Below, in pieces: positions 1 to 8,112 of a stretch of 64,000 nt of DNA. The notes under the pieces were generated by a model. The model saw only the letters and a program-made list of their open reading frames with translations, ran no database searches and was not told the origin of the DNA. Every line of letters begins with the position of its first letter. The stretch's first letter is position 1. Source of the stretch: Roseibium limicola (GTDB lineage Bacteria; Pseudomonadota; Alphaproteobacteria; Rhizobiales; Stappiaceae); assembly GCF_017313085.1 (NCBI RefSeq), contig NZ_JAFLNF010000004.1:248001-312000 (forward strand), written 5' to 3'. The position numbers and the translations under genes were made by a program.

Positions 1-984
1 CAGGATTGCATCCAGAACGCCCTGATAGCCGCCGGCAATGCCGAGGAAACCCGCGAGTCGTTCGAACTTCTGTTCAATGGCAGCTTTGTTAAACTGCAGC
101 ACATAAGGCATGAAGACTGCATTGGTCATGCCGTGGTGCGTGTCATACAGCGCACCAACCGGGTGTGAGAGGGAGTGAATGGCGCCCAGGCCTTTCTGGA
201 AGGCGACTGCACCCATCGCAGCTGCGCTCATCAGATGGCCACGGGCTTCCAGGTCGGATCCGTCAGCGGCAACCTTTGGCAGGTTTTCAAGCACCAGCCG
301 GATACCTTCCAGTGCAATGCCTTCTGACATTGGGTGGTAGAACGGCGAGGAGTAGGCTTCGAGGCAATGTGCCAGCGCATCCATGCCTGTACCCACTGTG
401 ATCATCTTTGGCATGCCGGCAGTCAGCTCGGGATCGCAGATCACGATGGCCGGCAGCATCTTGGGATGGAAGATCACCTTCTTGGTGTGGGTTTCGGAGT
501 TGGTGACAACACCGGCACGGCCGACTTCAGAGCCGGTTCCGGCTGTGGTCGGAACGGCGATGATTGGCGCAATGCCGGCTTCATCTGCACGGGTCCACCA
601 GTCACCGATATCTTCAAAATCCCAGATCGGACGGGTCTGTCCGGACATGAAGGCAATCAGCTTGCCCGCATCCAGGCCAGAGCCACCACCAAAGGCGATG
701 ACGCCGTCGTGCTTGCCCATCTTGTAGGCGGCGACACCTGCCTCGATGTTGGCATCGATCGGGTTCGGTTTGACGTTTGAGAACACGTCGGCGCCAAGAC
801 CGGCAGCTTTCAGGCTGGCGATGGCGTCTGCCACCATCGGCAGGGCGGCAACGCCCGGATCGGTAACGAGAAGCGGATTGCTCATGCCCGTCGCCTTGAC
901 CGCCTCAGGCAATTCCTTGATGCGGCCGACGCCGAAGCGCACGGAGGTTGGGTAAGACCAATTGATATGGGGAAGGGAGCTCAT
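1..984 (-). CDS. Iron-containing alcohol dehydrogenase (3' end outside window)
   Basis: Group III (iron-dependent) alcohol dehydrogenase, which interconverts an alcohol and an aldehyde with NAD(P). The visible 328 residues begin MSSLPHINW and carry the nucleotide-binding GGGSGLDAGK segment, the VPTTAGTGSE motif, and the metal-site region DALAHCLEAY followed by HSLSHPVGALYDTHHG. These histidines and aspartates normally bind Fe2+. Family members are about 380 residues, so roughly 50 C-terminal residues lie beyond the window. It is the last visible gene of the minus-strand operon that starts at 7923, 86 bases after the aldehyde dehydrogenase. In that setting it would oxidise an alcohol to the aldehyde used by its neighbour. 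The substrate is not evident from sequence. Confidence 0.93.
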   Translation of the reverse strand, partial: MSSLPHINWSYPTSVRFGVGRIKELPEAVKATGMSNPLLVTDPGVAALPMVADAIASLKAAGLGADVFSNVKPNPIDANIEAGVAAYKMGKHDGVIAFGGGSGLDAGKLIAFMSGQTRPIWDFEDIGDWWTRADEAGIAPIIAVPTTAGTGSEVGRAGVVTNSETHTKKVIFHPKMLPAIVICDPELTAGMPKMITVGTGMDALAHCLEAYSSPFYHPMSEGIALEGIRLVLENLPKVAADGSDLEARGHLMSAAAMGAVAFQKGLGAIHSLSHPVGALYDTHHGMTNAVFMPYVLQFNKAAIEQKFERLAGFLGIAGGYQGVLDAIL

Positions 985-1070
985 GCTGGTTCGCCCTTAG
1001 AGGAGGGTTATGGACGGTTGATGGGAGGCAGCGGAAAGGCACGCGCTCGCACGCCTTTCCGATCCTGGAA

Positions 1071-2459
1071 TCAATGTTCGATCTTGAAGTGGTAGGCCTT
1101 TGGCCGGGTCAGGTTGTGGAAGCCGATCTCGGACATTGCTGCGCCCTTGCCTGTGTCCTTGACGCCAGTCCATACGAGGCCCGGATCGACGTAGTCGCAG
1201 CGGTTCATGAAGACCATGCCGGTTTCGATCTGGTCGGCGATGGTCGCGGCAGCTTCCTTGTCTTCCGTCCACAGCGACGCGGTCAGTCCGTAAGGGCTGT
1301 CGTTCATGAATTGCAGCGCTTCCGCGTCGTCCTTCACCTTCATGATGCCGACGATCGGGCCAAAGCTTTCTTCGCGCATGACCGACATCTGATGGTCGAC
1401 GTTGGTCAGGACCTGCGGCGCGAGATAAGGCGTTCCTGCCTTGTCGGCTTTGAAGGCAGACGTGTCGATCAGTGCCTTGGCACCCTTGCGCAGGGCTTCC
1501 TGGGTCTGTTCGCGCACCCAGTCGGCAAACCGTGTCTGCGCCATCGGGCCGAGCGTGGTTGCCTCGTCCAGCGGATTGCCGAGCACATATTGCTTGGTGA
1601 TGTCGGCAAAGCCATCGACGAAGGCATCATACTTGCTCTCATGCACATAGATGCGCTCGATGCCGCAACAACACTGACCGGCGTTGAAGAAGGCGCCGTC
1701 GACGAGATTGCCGATGGTGTAATCCAGATCCGCATCGGCTCGCACGTAGGCAGGATCCTTGCCGCCCAGCTCCAGGCCGAGCGTGGCGAAGGTGCCTGCA
1801 AGCGCCTTTTCAATGGCACGGCCACCACCAACAGACCCGGTGAAGTTGACGTGGTTGATCAGGCCGGAGCCCAGCAGTTTTTCGGTGCCGGCATGGGTCA
1901 GGACGATGTTCTGGAACACGTCTTTCGGCAGTCCGGCGATTTCAAACGCCTTGGCAAGACGCTCGCCAACCAGCAGCGTTTGCGCTGCGTGCTTGAGGAC
2001 CACGACGTTGCCGGCCATCAGCGCTGGCATAATCGTGTTGATCGCGGTCATGAACGGATAGTTCCACGGCGCGATGACCATGACGATGCCAAGCGGAACA
2101 TGCTTCAGATAACGATCGAAGCCTGGTTTGTCGGTGCGCACTATGTCGGCAAGTGCGCTCTCGGCAATCCCGCCCATGTAGCGCGTGCGTTCATCAACGC
2201 CGCCATATTCGCCGCCGTAGCGGATCGGGCGCCCCATCTGCCAGGCGAGTTCCGGAACGATTTCGTCGTTCATCGCCTTCAGGGCATCCAGTGCCTTGAA
2301 GCAATAAGAAACACGCTCATTGAGCGGCACCTTGGCCCAGGCGATCTGGGCAGTGCGTGCTGCGGAAACAGTTTTCTCGACAGCCGACTCGTCGAGGGCG
2401 GGCCGCTCAACATAGATCGATCCGTCGACAGGAGAGACGAGCTTGATCGTATCAGTCAT
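1071..2459 (-). CDS. NAD(P)-dependent aldehyde dehydrogenase
   Basis: Aldehyde dehydrogenase superfamily protein of 462 residues, oxidising an aldehyde to a carboxylate. The catalytic Cys lies in NAGQCCCGIE and the general-base Glu in LELGGKDP. The cofactor segment FTGSVGGGRAIEKA and the PWNYPF motif are also present. It lies between the glutamine-synthetase-like gene (92 bases upstream) and the iron alcohol dehydrogenase (86 bases downstream) on the same strand. An alcohol dehydrogenase next to an aldehyde dehydrogenase suggests two-step oxidation of an alcohol to an acid. Its length is slightly under the usual 480-500 residues, but no core motif is missing. PuuC-like or betaine-aldehyde-like specificity cannot be separated from sequence alone. 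Confidence 0.95.
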   Translation of the reverse strand: MTDTIKLVSPVDGSIYVERPALDESAVEKTVSAARTAQIAWAKVPLNERVSYCFKALDALKAMNDEIVPELAWQMGRPIRYGGEYGGVDERTRYMGGIAESALADIVRTDKPGFDRYLKHVPLGIVMVIAPWNYPFMTAINTIMPALMAGNVVVLKHAAQTLLVGERLAKAFEIAGLPKDVFQNIVLTHAGTEKLLGSGLINHVNFTGSVGGGRAIEKALAGTFATLGLELGGKDPAYVRADADLDYTIGNLVDGAFFNAGQCCCGIERIYVHESKYDAFVDGFADITKQYVLGNPLDEATTLGPMAQTRFADWVREQTQEALRKGAKALIDTSAFKADKAGTPYLAPQVLTNVDHQMSVMREESFGPIVGIMKVKDDAEALQFMNDSPYGLTASLWTEDKEAAATIADQIETGMVFMNRCDYVDPGLVWTGVKDTGKGAAMSEIGFHNLTRPKAYHFKIEH

Positions 2460-2552
2460 TTTACACCTCGAAGCACCGCGTCTTCTCGCGCGGGTTTGGG
2501 TCTTGGGTCGGTAGACGCAGTCGCGCCTGCCAGTCTGGCACCGGCTGCCGGG

Positions 2553-3920
2553 TCAGGCCCGTTCAAAGCCGCGTGCAATTTCATAGTCGGTCACGGCACG
2601 ATCGAAATCCTCGATCTCCCATTCCGCCGCCCGGACATAGTGATCTACCACTGCTTCGCCAAAGGCTTCGCGGAAGAAACTTGAGCTTTTCAGCAGATCT
2701 TTTGCATCGCGCAGATTAATCGGGATCTCGTTGCCGCCGGTCGCATCATAGATGTCGCCATCAGTTGCAGCCCCAAGCGGCAGTTTGTCTTCGATGCCCT
2801 TGATGCCGGCTGCAAGCTGGGCGGCTATTGCCAGATACGGGTTGAGATCGGCGCCGCCGATGCGGCACTCGATCCGCAGGGCTTTTGTGCCTTCGCCGCA
2901 GAGACGGAAACCGGCGGTGCGGTTGTCGACGGACCAGGCGGTCTTGGTCGGGGCAAAGGAGCCCTTCTGAAAGCGCTTGTAGCTGTTGATGTAAGGCGCG
3001 AAGAAATAAGTGCTCTCCGGCGCATATTTGATCAGCCCGGCAACATAGTTCTGCATCAGCTCGGACATGCCATGCTGCTTGTCCGGATCGACAAAGACGT
3101 TGGTGCCGTTGCTGTCCCACAGTGACTGGTGCACATGGGTGGCGCTGCCCACCTTGTCCGGCCGCCACTTCGCCATGAAGCTGGCGGCGTGCCCCTGCAT
3201 ATGGGCAATCTCCTTGACGGCGTTCTTGGCAATCGTGTGGTAATCGGCCGTGTCGAGTGCAGGGGCATAGCGGATGTTCAGCTCTTCCTGACCGGATTCC
3301 GCCTCGCCCTTGGAGTTTTCGATCGGGATGCCCGCCTTGTAGAGATGGTTGCGGATCGGCCGCATCACATGTTCTTCGCGGGTGGTCTGCAGAATGCTGT
3401 AGTCTTCGTTGTAGCCGGAGATCGGCTCCAGCGGGCGATAGCCGCTCTTGCGCAGCTCCTCAAAACCCTTCTCGAAGAGGAAGAATTCCAGTTCCGTCGC
3501 CGCCATGACGGAAAGTCCCATCTCGGCCAGCTTCGCCACCTGTGCTTTCAACAAGGCGCGCGGCGAATGCGGAACAGGCTTGTGCGTGTTGTGATCGAGG
3601 AGATCACACAGAACCATCGCGGTGCCTTGCAGCCACGGCACGGGACGCAGGGTCTCCAGGTCCGGCTTCATGACGTAATCACCATAGCCGCCTGCCCAGC
3701 TGGTCGAGGCATACCCTTCGACCGTGTACATCTCCAGATCCGTCGCCAGCAGATAGTTGCAGCAATGGGTCTCTTCATAAGCACTGTCGATAAAATGCTG
3801 TGCGTGAAAGCGCTTGCCCATCAGGCGCCCCTGCATGTCGATGATGCAGGTGAGAACCGTGTCGATCTCGCCGTTGGAGACGGCTTTCTTGAGGGCGTCG
3901 AAAGTTAAGGTGCCAGCCAT
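2553..3920 (-). CDS. Glutamine synthetase-like gamma-glutamyl-amine ligase
   Basis: A 455-residue member of the glutamine synthetase fold family that probably joins glutamate to an amine other than ammonia, using ATP (PuuA, GmaS and IpuC type). Metal and substrate segments are visible: ATELEFFLFE, the ESGQEELN region, HVHQSLWD in place of the usual GNGMHVHQS, and the arginine-containing SYKRFQKGSFAPT / VDNRTAGFRL region. The N-terminal beta-grasp part with MQGRLMGKR is short, as in the non-GlnA branch. It follows the TRAP binding-protein gene by 90 bases and precedes the aldehyde dehydrogenase, so the amine is probably what the transporter imports. The exact amine is unknown. Confidence 0.9.
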   Translation of the reverse strand: MAGTLTFDALKKAVSNGEIDTVLTCIIDMQGRLMGKRFHAQHFIDSAYEETHCCNYLLATDLEMYTVEGYASTSWAGGYGDYVMKPDLETLRPVPWLQGTAMVLCDLLDHNTHKPVPHSPRALLKAQVAKLAEMGLSVMAATELEFFLFEKGFEELRKSGYRPLEPISGYNEDYSILQTTREEHVMRPIRNHLYKAGIPIENSKGEAESGQEELNIRYAPALDTADYHTIAKNAVKEIAHMQGHAASFMAKWRPDKVGSATHVHQSLWDSNGTNVFVDPDKQHGMSELMQNYVAGLIKYAPESTYFFAPYINSYKRFQKGSFAPTKTAWSVDNRTAGFRLCGEGTKALRIECRIGGADLNPYLAIAAQLAAGIKGIEDKLPLGAATDGDIYDATGGNEIPINLRDAKDLLKSSSFFREAFGEAVVDHYVRAAEWEIEDFDRAVTDYEIARGFERA

Positions 3921-3963
3921 TTAAGGGTCGATCCGCTTGCAGGTGGAGACGTTGGAACAGAGC

Positions 3964-3991
3964 GATCGGCCCGGCGGATGCCGGGCCGATC
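3964..3991 (-). terminator. Intercistronic hairpin after TRAP binding protein gene
   Basis: A perfect 12 bp stem (GATCGGCCCGGC paired with its complement) with a GGAT loop sits between the binding-protein stop and the next gene start. No long T run follows on the minus strand, so it probably stabilises the upstream mRNA or terminates only part of transcription. That would give more binding protein than enzyme. Confidence 0.6.
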
Positions 3992-4010
3992 TGTTTCAGG
4001 GAAGAAGGGG

Positions 4011-5060
4011 TTAGCCGTACCGGTAGGGCCGGCCAGCCTTCTTCATGTCGGCGTTGTACTTCTTGAAGATTTCGACAACCTTGGCTTTTGTCTCTGATTC
4101 AGCTGCAATTTCGTCCCAGAAGGTAACAGCAGCTTCTTCGACAGTTGCCCATTCTTCGTCCGGAATGGTGGTCAGCTTCATCTTGTCGCCGTTGACGCGC
4201 AGCGATGCTTCGCCGCCCCAGTACCACCACTGGCGGTAGTAGTGGGAGCTGTCCATGGCCAGCTGCAGCAAGGTCTTCAGATGATCAGGAAGTTCGTTCC
4301 AACGTTCCTGGTTGGCGAAGAACGACCCAGCCCACGCACCGGAGATGTTATTGGTCAGGAAGTAGTTGGTCACGTCGGCCCAACCAACGGTGTAATCCTC
4401 GGTGATACCGGACCAGGCGATACCATCCAGTTCGCCGGTCTGTACGGCAACTTCAATGTCTTCCCAAGGCAGGGTGACCGGAACAACGCCGAACTGGCTC
4501 ATGAAGCGTCCGGCTGTCGGGAACGTGAAGACGCGCTTGCCTTTCAGGTCTGCGAGCGAGTTGATCGGCTCTTTGGTGGCGAAGTGGCAGGGATCCCAGG
4601 AGCCTGCGGAAATGTGCTTGACGCCGACTTTGGCGTATTCTTCTTCCCAGATTTCCTTCAGCCCGTACTGGTTGAACAGGACCGGAACGTCGAGGGAGTA
4701 ACGCGAAGCGAATGGGAAGTAGCCGCCAAAGACGGTCACTTCGGTCGGGGAGGCCATGCTGTCGTCATCGGACTGTACGGCGTCGATCGTGCCCTGCTGC
4801 ATGGCGCGGAACAACTCACCGGTCGGAACCAACTGGTCAGCGGTGTAGAGTTCGATGACCATTTCGCCGTTGGCAGCTTTGTTGAAAGCGTCGATGGCCG
4901 GCTTGATCACGTGTTCGGCCAGAGCCGGACCCGCATAGGTCTGCAGGCGCCACTTGATCGGCGCCTGAGCGCGAACGGCAGGAGCGGCAAGCGCGGTGGC
5001 ACCAGCTGCGGCAACGCCGCCGATACCGGCTTTCTTAAGAAAATCACGTCTGTTGGTCAT
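4011..5060 (-). CDS. dctP: TRAP transporter periplasmic substrate-binding protein (DctP family)
   Basis: Extracytoplasmic solute receptor of 349 residues. The start is set at MTNRRDFLKK because a twin-arginine signal (RRDFLKK, then an alanine-rich stretch ending AVRAQA) begins there. A further in-frame ATG 33 bases upstream would bury that signal. The segment DLKGKRVFTFPTAGRF (about residues 171-186) aligns with the family's conserved strand that normally holds the carboxylate-binding arginine (LKGxKxR). Here that position is Phe178. This suggests, but does not prove, a ligand that is not a simple carboxylate. The gene lies 133 bases after dctM, and genes for amine metabolism follow. Confidence 0.93.
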   Translation of the reverse strand: MTNRRDFLKKAGIGGVAAAGATALAAPAVRAQAPIKWRLQTYAGPALAEHVIKPAIDAFNKAANGEMVIELYTADQLVPTGELFRAMQQGTIDAVQSDDDSMASPTEVTVFGGYFPFASRYSLDVPVLFNQYGLKEIWEEEYAKVGVKHISAGSWDPCHFATKEPINSLADLKGKRVFTFPTAGRFMSQFGVVPVTLPWEDIEVAVQTGELDGIAWSGITEDYTVGWADVTNYFLTNNISGAWAGSFFANQERWNELPDHLKTLLQLAMDSSHYYRQWWYWGGEASLRVNGDKMKLTTIPDEEWATVEEAAVTFWDEIAAESETKAKVVEIFKKYNADMKKAGRPYRYG

Positions 5061-5193
5061 GTCCAGAATTCCCCTCTGGTAAGTGGCAAACATTGGATCT
5101 TCAGCGCCATTCAGGTCTTGTCTGAGGATCCGGGTTAAAAGTCGGATACGAAGCTATCTTCTTGTTGTTTTTGTTATTGGCTCCCCGACTGCC

Positions 5194-6534
5194 TCATCGT
5201 CCGTAGACGACTTGCGGCAGCCAGAGTGCGATCTGCGGAAACACCATGATGATGATCAGGGCCAGGACCATCACCCCGACAAACGGTACAATAGACCCAT
5301 AAATGTCGCGCATGGTGATCTCTTTGGGAGCCATGGCGCGCATCAGGAAAAGGTTGTACCCGAAGGGCGGCGTCATGTAGGCGATCTGCGTGGTCACGGT
5401 GTAGAGCACACCGTACCAGATCAGCACCTCGTTGCGTGGCATTCCAAGGTCCAGGCTGCCAACCAGCGGCACGTATAGCGGCGCAACGATCACCAGCATG
5501 GCTGTGTCGTCCAGGAAGGTACCCATCACCAGGAAGGAAAGCTGCATCAGGATCAGGATCGCCCAGGGTGACAGACCAAGCTGCTCGGTGAAGAGGCTTT
5601 CGATCGCCTTCACCGCACCCAGTCCGTCAAACACCGCGCCAAAGCCAAGGGCTGCCAGGATGATCCACATGAACATGCAGGAGATGCCAAGCGTCTGCTT
5701 CAGACACGAGATCAGGATCGGCAGGGTCAGGCGACGCTTGGCGATAGAGGCCAACAGCGCGGTCAGGGCGCCGATTGCGGAGCTTTCTACCAGACTGGTC
5801 CACCCGTTGACAAAGGGCACCATCATTGCACCAAAGATCACCAGCGGCAGCGCACCTGCGGCCAGAAGGCGATAGCGTTCGGCCTTGGAGATGTCGCGTT
5901 CTTCACGCGGCAGCGGCGGTCCAAGCTCAGGCTGGAACTTGCAGCGGATAGCGATGTAGATAATGAACATGCCGGCCATCATCAGGCCGGGGATCAGTCC
6001 GGCGAGCCAAAGCTGGCCAACCGGTGCGCGGGCAATCATCGCATACAGCACCAGCACGACAGACGGCGGCACGAGAATGCCCAGCGAGGACCCGGCCTGG
6101 ATGACCCCAGTCACCATTTTCTTGTCGTAGCCGCGTTTGAGCAACTCGGGCAGGGCGATGGTCGCCCCGATGGCCATCCCTGCGACGGACAGCCCGTTCA
6201 TGGCGGAGATCAGCACCATCAGGAAGATCGTGCCGATGGCAAGGCCGCCCGGTAGCGGTCCCATCCAGACGTGGAACATCTTGTAGAGGTCGTCGGCGAT
6301 CTTCGTTTCCGACAGGATATAGCCCATGAAGATGAACATCGGCAGCGTCAGCAGCGGATACCATTTCATCAGCTTCATGGCAGCAGAGAACGGAATGTCG
6401 CCGCCGCCGGTGCCCCAAAGTGCAAGTGCGGCAATGGCAGCAATGCCGCCGATGGCCCCGAAGACGCGCTGCCCGGTCAGCAGCATCAGCATCATCGATG
6501 AGAACATCAGGATTGCGATCATTTCATAGGACAT
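5194..6534 (-). CDS. dctM: TRAP transporter large permease (DctM)
   Basis: A 446-residue, strongly hydrophobic inner-membrane protein of the DctM family, the sodium-driven translocating subunit of a TRAP system. It begins MSYEMIAILMFSSMML. Family segments include the glycine-rich GLSVAGMAIGA and PPSVVLVLYA, and a C-terminal half with MTPPFGYNLFLMR. Longer in-frame readings upstream are rejected because they overlap dctQ. The stop of dctQ and this ATG share one base (TGATG), the usual sign of translational coupling. About 12 or more membrane segments are expected from the family and fit the hydrophobic blocks seen. Confidence 0.95.
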   Translation of the reverse strand: MSYEMIAILMFSSMMLMLLTGQRVFGAIGGIAAIAALALWGTGGGDIPFSAAMKLMKWYPLLTLPMFIFMGYILSETKIADDLYKMFHVWMGPLPGGLAIGTIFLMVLISAMNGLSVAGMAIGATIALPELLKRGYDKKMVTGVIQAGSSLGILVPPSVVLVLYAMIARAPVGQLWLAGLIPGLMMAGMFIIYIAIRCKFQPELGPPLPREERDISKAERYRLLAAGALPLVIFGAMMVPFVNGWTSLVESSAIGALTALLASIAKRRLTLPILISCLKQTLGISCMFMWIILAALGFGAVFDGLGAVKAIESLFTEQLGLSPWAILILMQLSFLVMGTFLDDTAMLVIVAPLYVPLVGSLDLGMPRNEVLIWYGVLYTVTTQIAYMTPPFGYNLFLMRAMAPKEITMRDIYGSIVPFVGVMVLALIIIMVFPQIALWLPQVVYGR

Positions 6535-7130
6535 CAGATCGTCTCTCCCTTGAGCCGGGCGATGTCCTTGAGCAGCTCCGAAACGGATTGCAACAACATG
6601 AGGATGAAGCCGAATAGCATGGTGAATTTGATCGGCCAGAGGAAGGGCCGCCAGGCGGTCGGACTGCGTTCGATGTAGCCGATCATGTCGGAGGCTGCAT
6701 CCGGGCCACCGGTGATAAAGGCGACGAACAGGTCCCACCAGAAGGCGTAGCTGCTCTTGCCGAAATACCCGAGCGAATAAGCCGTGGAATTTAACGCGCC
6801 ATGGATCAGCACGCCGATGTAAAAGATCAGCAGAAGCACGGTGAAAGTGTCGAACCAGGCCTTCTTCTTCAACGACCACTCGGCGTAGAAAAGGTCCATC
6901 CGCACGTTGGACCCCATCTGGATCGAATAAGGCCCGCCCAGCACGTAATAGGCGACCATGGCGAACTGGGCGATTTCCAGCGTCCACAGCGACGGGTTGA
7001 AGAAGGTCTTGGAGATCGACGACCACAGCAGAATGCCGGCCATCACGAAGATGCCCCACATGATGATCTTGCCGAGGCCTCGGTTGAACCCGTCGACGTA
7101 GCGAATGAAGAGCAGGGCCACTTTAGGCAT
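6534..7130 (-). CDS. dctQ: TRAP transporter small permease (DctQ)
   Basis: A 198-residue small membrane subunit of the TRAP transporter with four hydrophobic segments (for example IIMWGIFVMAGILLWSSI and FTMLFGFILMLLQSV). The start at MPKVALLF is preferred over an ATG 45 bases upstream because a GGGAGCG ribosome-binding site lies just before it. With this start it overlaps the end of the upstream hydrolase gene by 8 bases and dctM by one base, so the three are almost certainly co-transcribed. It partners DctM in the membrane and its role is structural. Confidence 0.92.
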   Translation of the reverse strand: MPKVALLFIRYVDGFNRGLGKIIMWGIFVMAGILLWSSISKTFFNPSLWTLEIAQFAMVAYYVLGGPYSIQMGSNVRMDLFYAEWSLKKKAWFDTFTVLLLIFYIGVLIHGALNSTAYSLGYFGKSSYAFWWDLFVAFITGGPDAASDMIGYIERSPTAWRPFLWPIKFTMLFGFILMLLQSVSELLKDIARLKGETI

Positions 7131-7923
7131 GGGTCGCTCCCGTTTCCGGCGTCGCGGACAGGCTATCAAGTGCATTTTGAAGGATCGAGGCGAGAGTATC
7201 AGCCCAGGCTTCTTCCTGCTCGGGAGATTGGATCAGGTCGTTGCGAACCTCGATCATCAGATGTGGCAGACCTTTCGATTGGCCGTGCCGATTGAGCGTA
7301 TAGAACACGCCGTCTGCCGGGGAATAGGGTTCATTGTCGCCAACGATATGGCCTGTGCCGCTTTTCAGGGCCTCAAGTGCCGGTGCGGCCAGCGACATAT
7401 CCTGATCGTAAATCAGGCCAATGTCCCAGGGGCGGTGTGTGCCCTTGTAGATCGGAGTGAACGTGTGGAGCGACACGATGGCTGGCGGGGTGCCGGCGAG
7501 CAGCCGTCCGGAGACAACACTCTCGACGGCGGCATGAAACGGCGTGTGTGACAAGGAGATGCGGTGGCTGCGTGCCGCGTCGTTCAGACCTTCGTTGCCG
7601 GAAATTCGCGTCAGTTCACTGCATTCTGGAATAAGATCCGGGGCGGCAATGTCCCGGTTGCAATCAATCAGCAGTCGCGACAGACCTGCTGCGATGAGCG
7701 GGCTTGAAAGGCGCCGTGACAAGCCGCGGGCCAACCCAAGGGCGCCGGGATCCCAAGCGATGTGGTTCTCGCGATCGGCCTCGGTCAATCCCAGATCCCC
7801 AAAGGAGGGCGGGATGTAGTTGCTGGCGTGCTCGCAGACAAACACAAAGCCACCGTTGCCGGTCTCATTCTCGATTTTAACCGGCGCGTAGGCTTCGCCT
7901 ACGGTCGATGAGGCATACGCCAT
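7123..7923 (-). CDS. N-formylglutamate amidohydrolase family protein
   Basis: A 266-residue protein of the FGase family (N-formylglutamate amidohydrolase, the HutG type of some bacteria), zinc hydrolases acting on amide bonds of acylated glutamate. Recognisable parts are the metal-site start FVCEHASNYIP, DPGALGLARGLS, the RLLIDCNRD segment and VSLHTFTPI. No other histidine-degradation gene is nearby. It is instead the first gene of a TRAP/ligase/dehydrogenase operon. A role in releasing glutamate from a gamma-glutamylated intermediate is therefore an attractive inference, although the known enzyme removes a formyl group from the alpha-nitrogen. Transcription probably starts in the gap at 7924-8112. 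Confidence 0.88.
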   Translation of the reverse strand: MAYASSTVGEAYAPVKIENETGNGGFVFVCEHASNYIPPSFGDLGLTEADRENHIAWDPGALGLARGLSRRLSSPLIAAGLSRLLIDCNRDIAAPDLIPECSELTRISGNEGLNDAARSHRISLSHTPFHAAVESVVSGRLLAGTPPAIVSLHTFTPIYKGTHRPWDIGLIYDQDMSLAAPALEALKSGTGHIVGDNEPYSPADGVFYTLNRHGQSKGLPHLMIEVRNDLIQSPEQEEAWADTLASILQNALDSLSATPETGATHA

Positions 7924-7968
7924 CAGGTAGTCCCCTCAGCTGATTTGGCGCGTTATTTTGGATTGTAT

Positions 7969-7983
7969 GTTTTGTTACAAAAC
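7969..7983. promoter_or_regulatory. Inverted repeat, candidate RpiR operator
   Basis: The 15-base element GTTTTGTTACAAAAC has perfect 7-base arms around a single T. It lies in the divergent gap between the TRAP operon and the RpiR regulator, 46 bases before the operon's first codon. It is a natural candidate binding site for the adjacent regulator. Binding is inferred from position and symmetry only. Confidence 0.5.
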
Positions 7984-7993
7984 GCATCAAACT

Positions 7994-8016
7994 CAGAATT
8001 CTGTATGATTTGATAC
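7994..8016. promoter_or_regulatory. Second pair of short palindromes in divergent promoter
   Basis: CAGAATTCTG (7994-8003) is a perfect 10-base palindrome. It runs directly into GTATGATTTGATAC (8003-8016), whose outer four bases are inverted repeats. These may be part of the same control region as the 7969-7983 element. The evidence is weak. Confidence 0.3.
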
Positions 8017-8112
8017 GGAATGAGGGTTATTGTCAAACGTAAATCTGGCGATAGCTGATGGAAAGCTGCGCCTGCGCACTTGTTGGGCATTTCGGGGTGA
8101 GGGACGGCTGCG

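Noticed and set aside
1074-2684. 536-codon plus-strand frame opposite the aldehyde dehydrogenase
   Set aside because: It is antisense to a clear gene on the minus strand. In this GC-rich DNA long shadow frames are common, and its sequence has no domain likeness.
5194-7059. 621-residue extended reading of the dctM gene
   Set aside because: The first 175 residues overlap dctQ in another frame. The DctM family start MSYEMIAI at 6534 with a one-base overlap to dctQ is far more likely.
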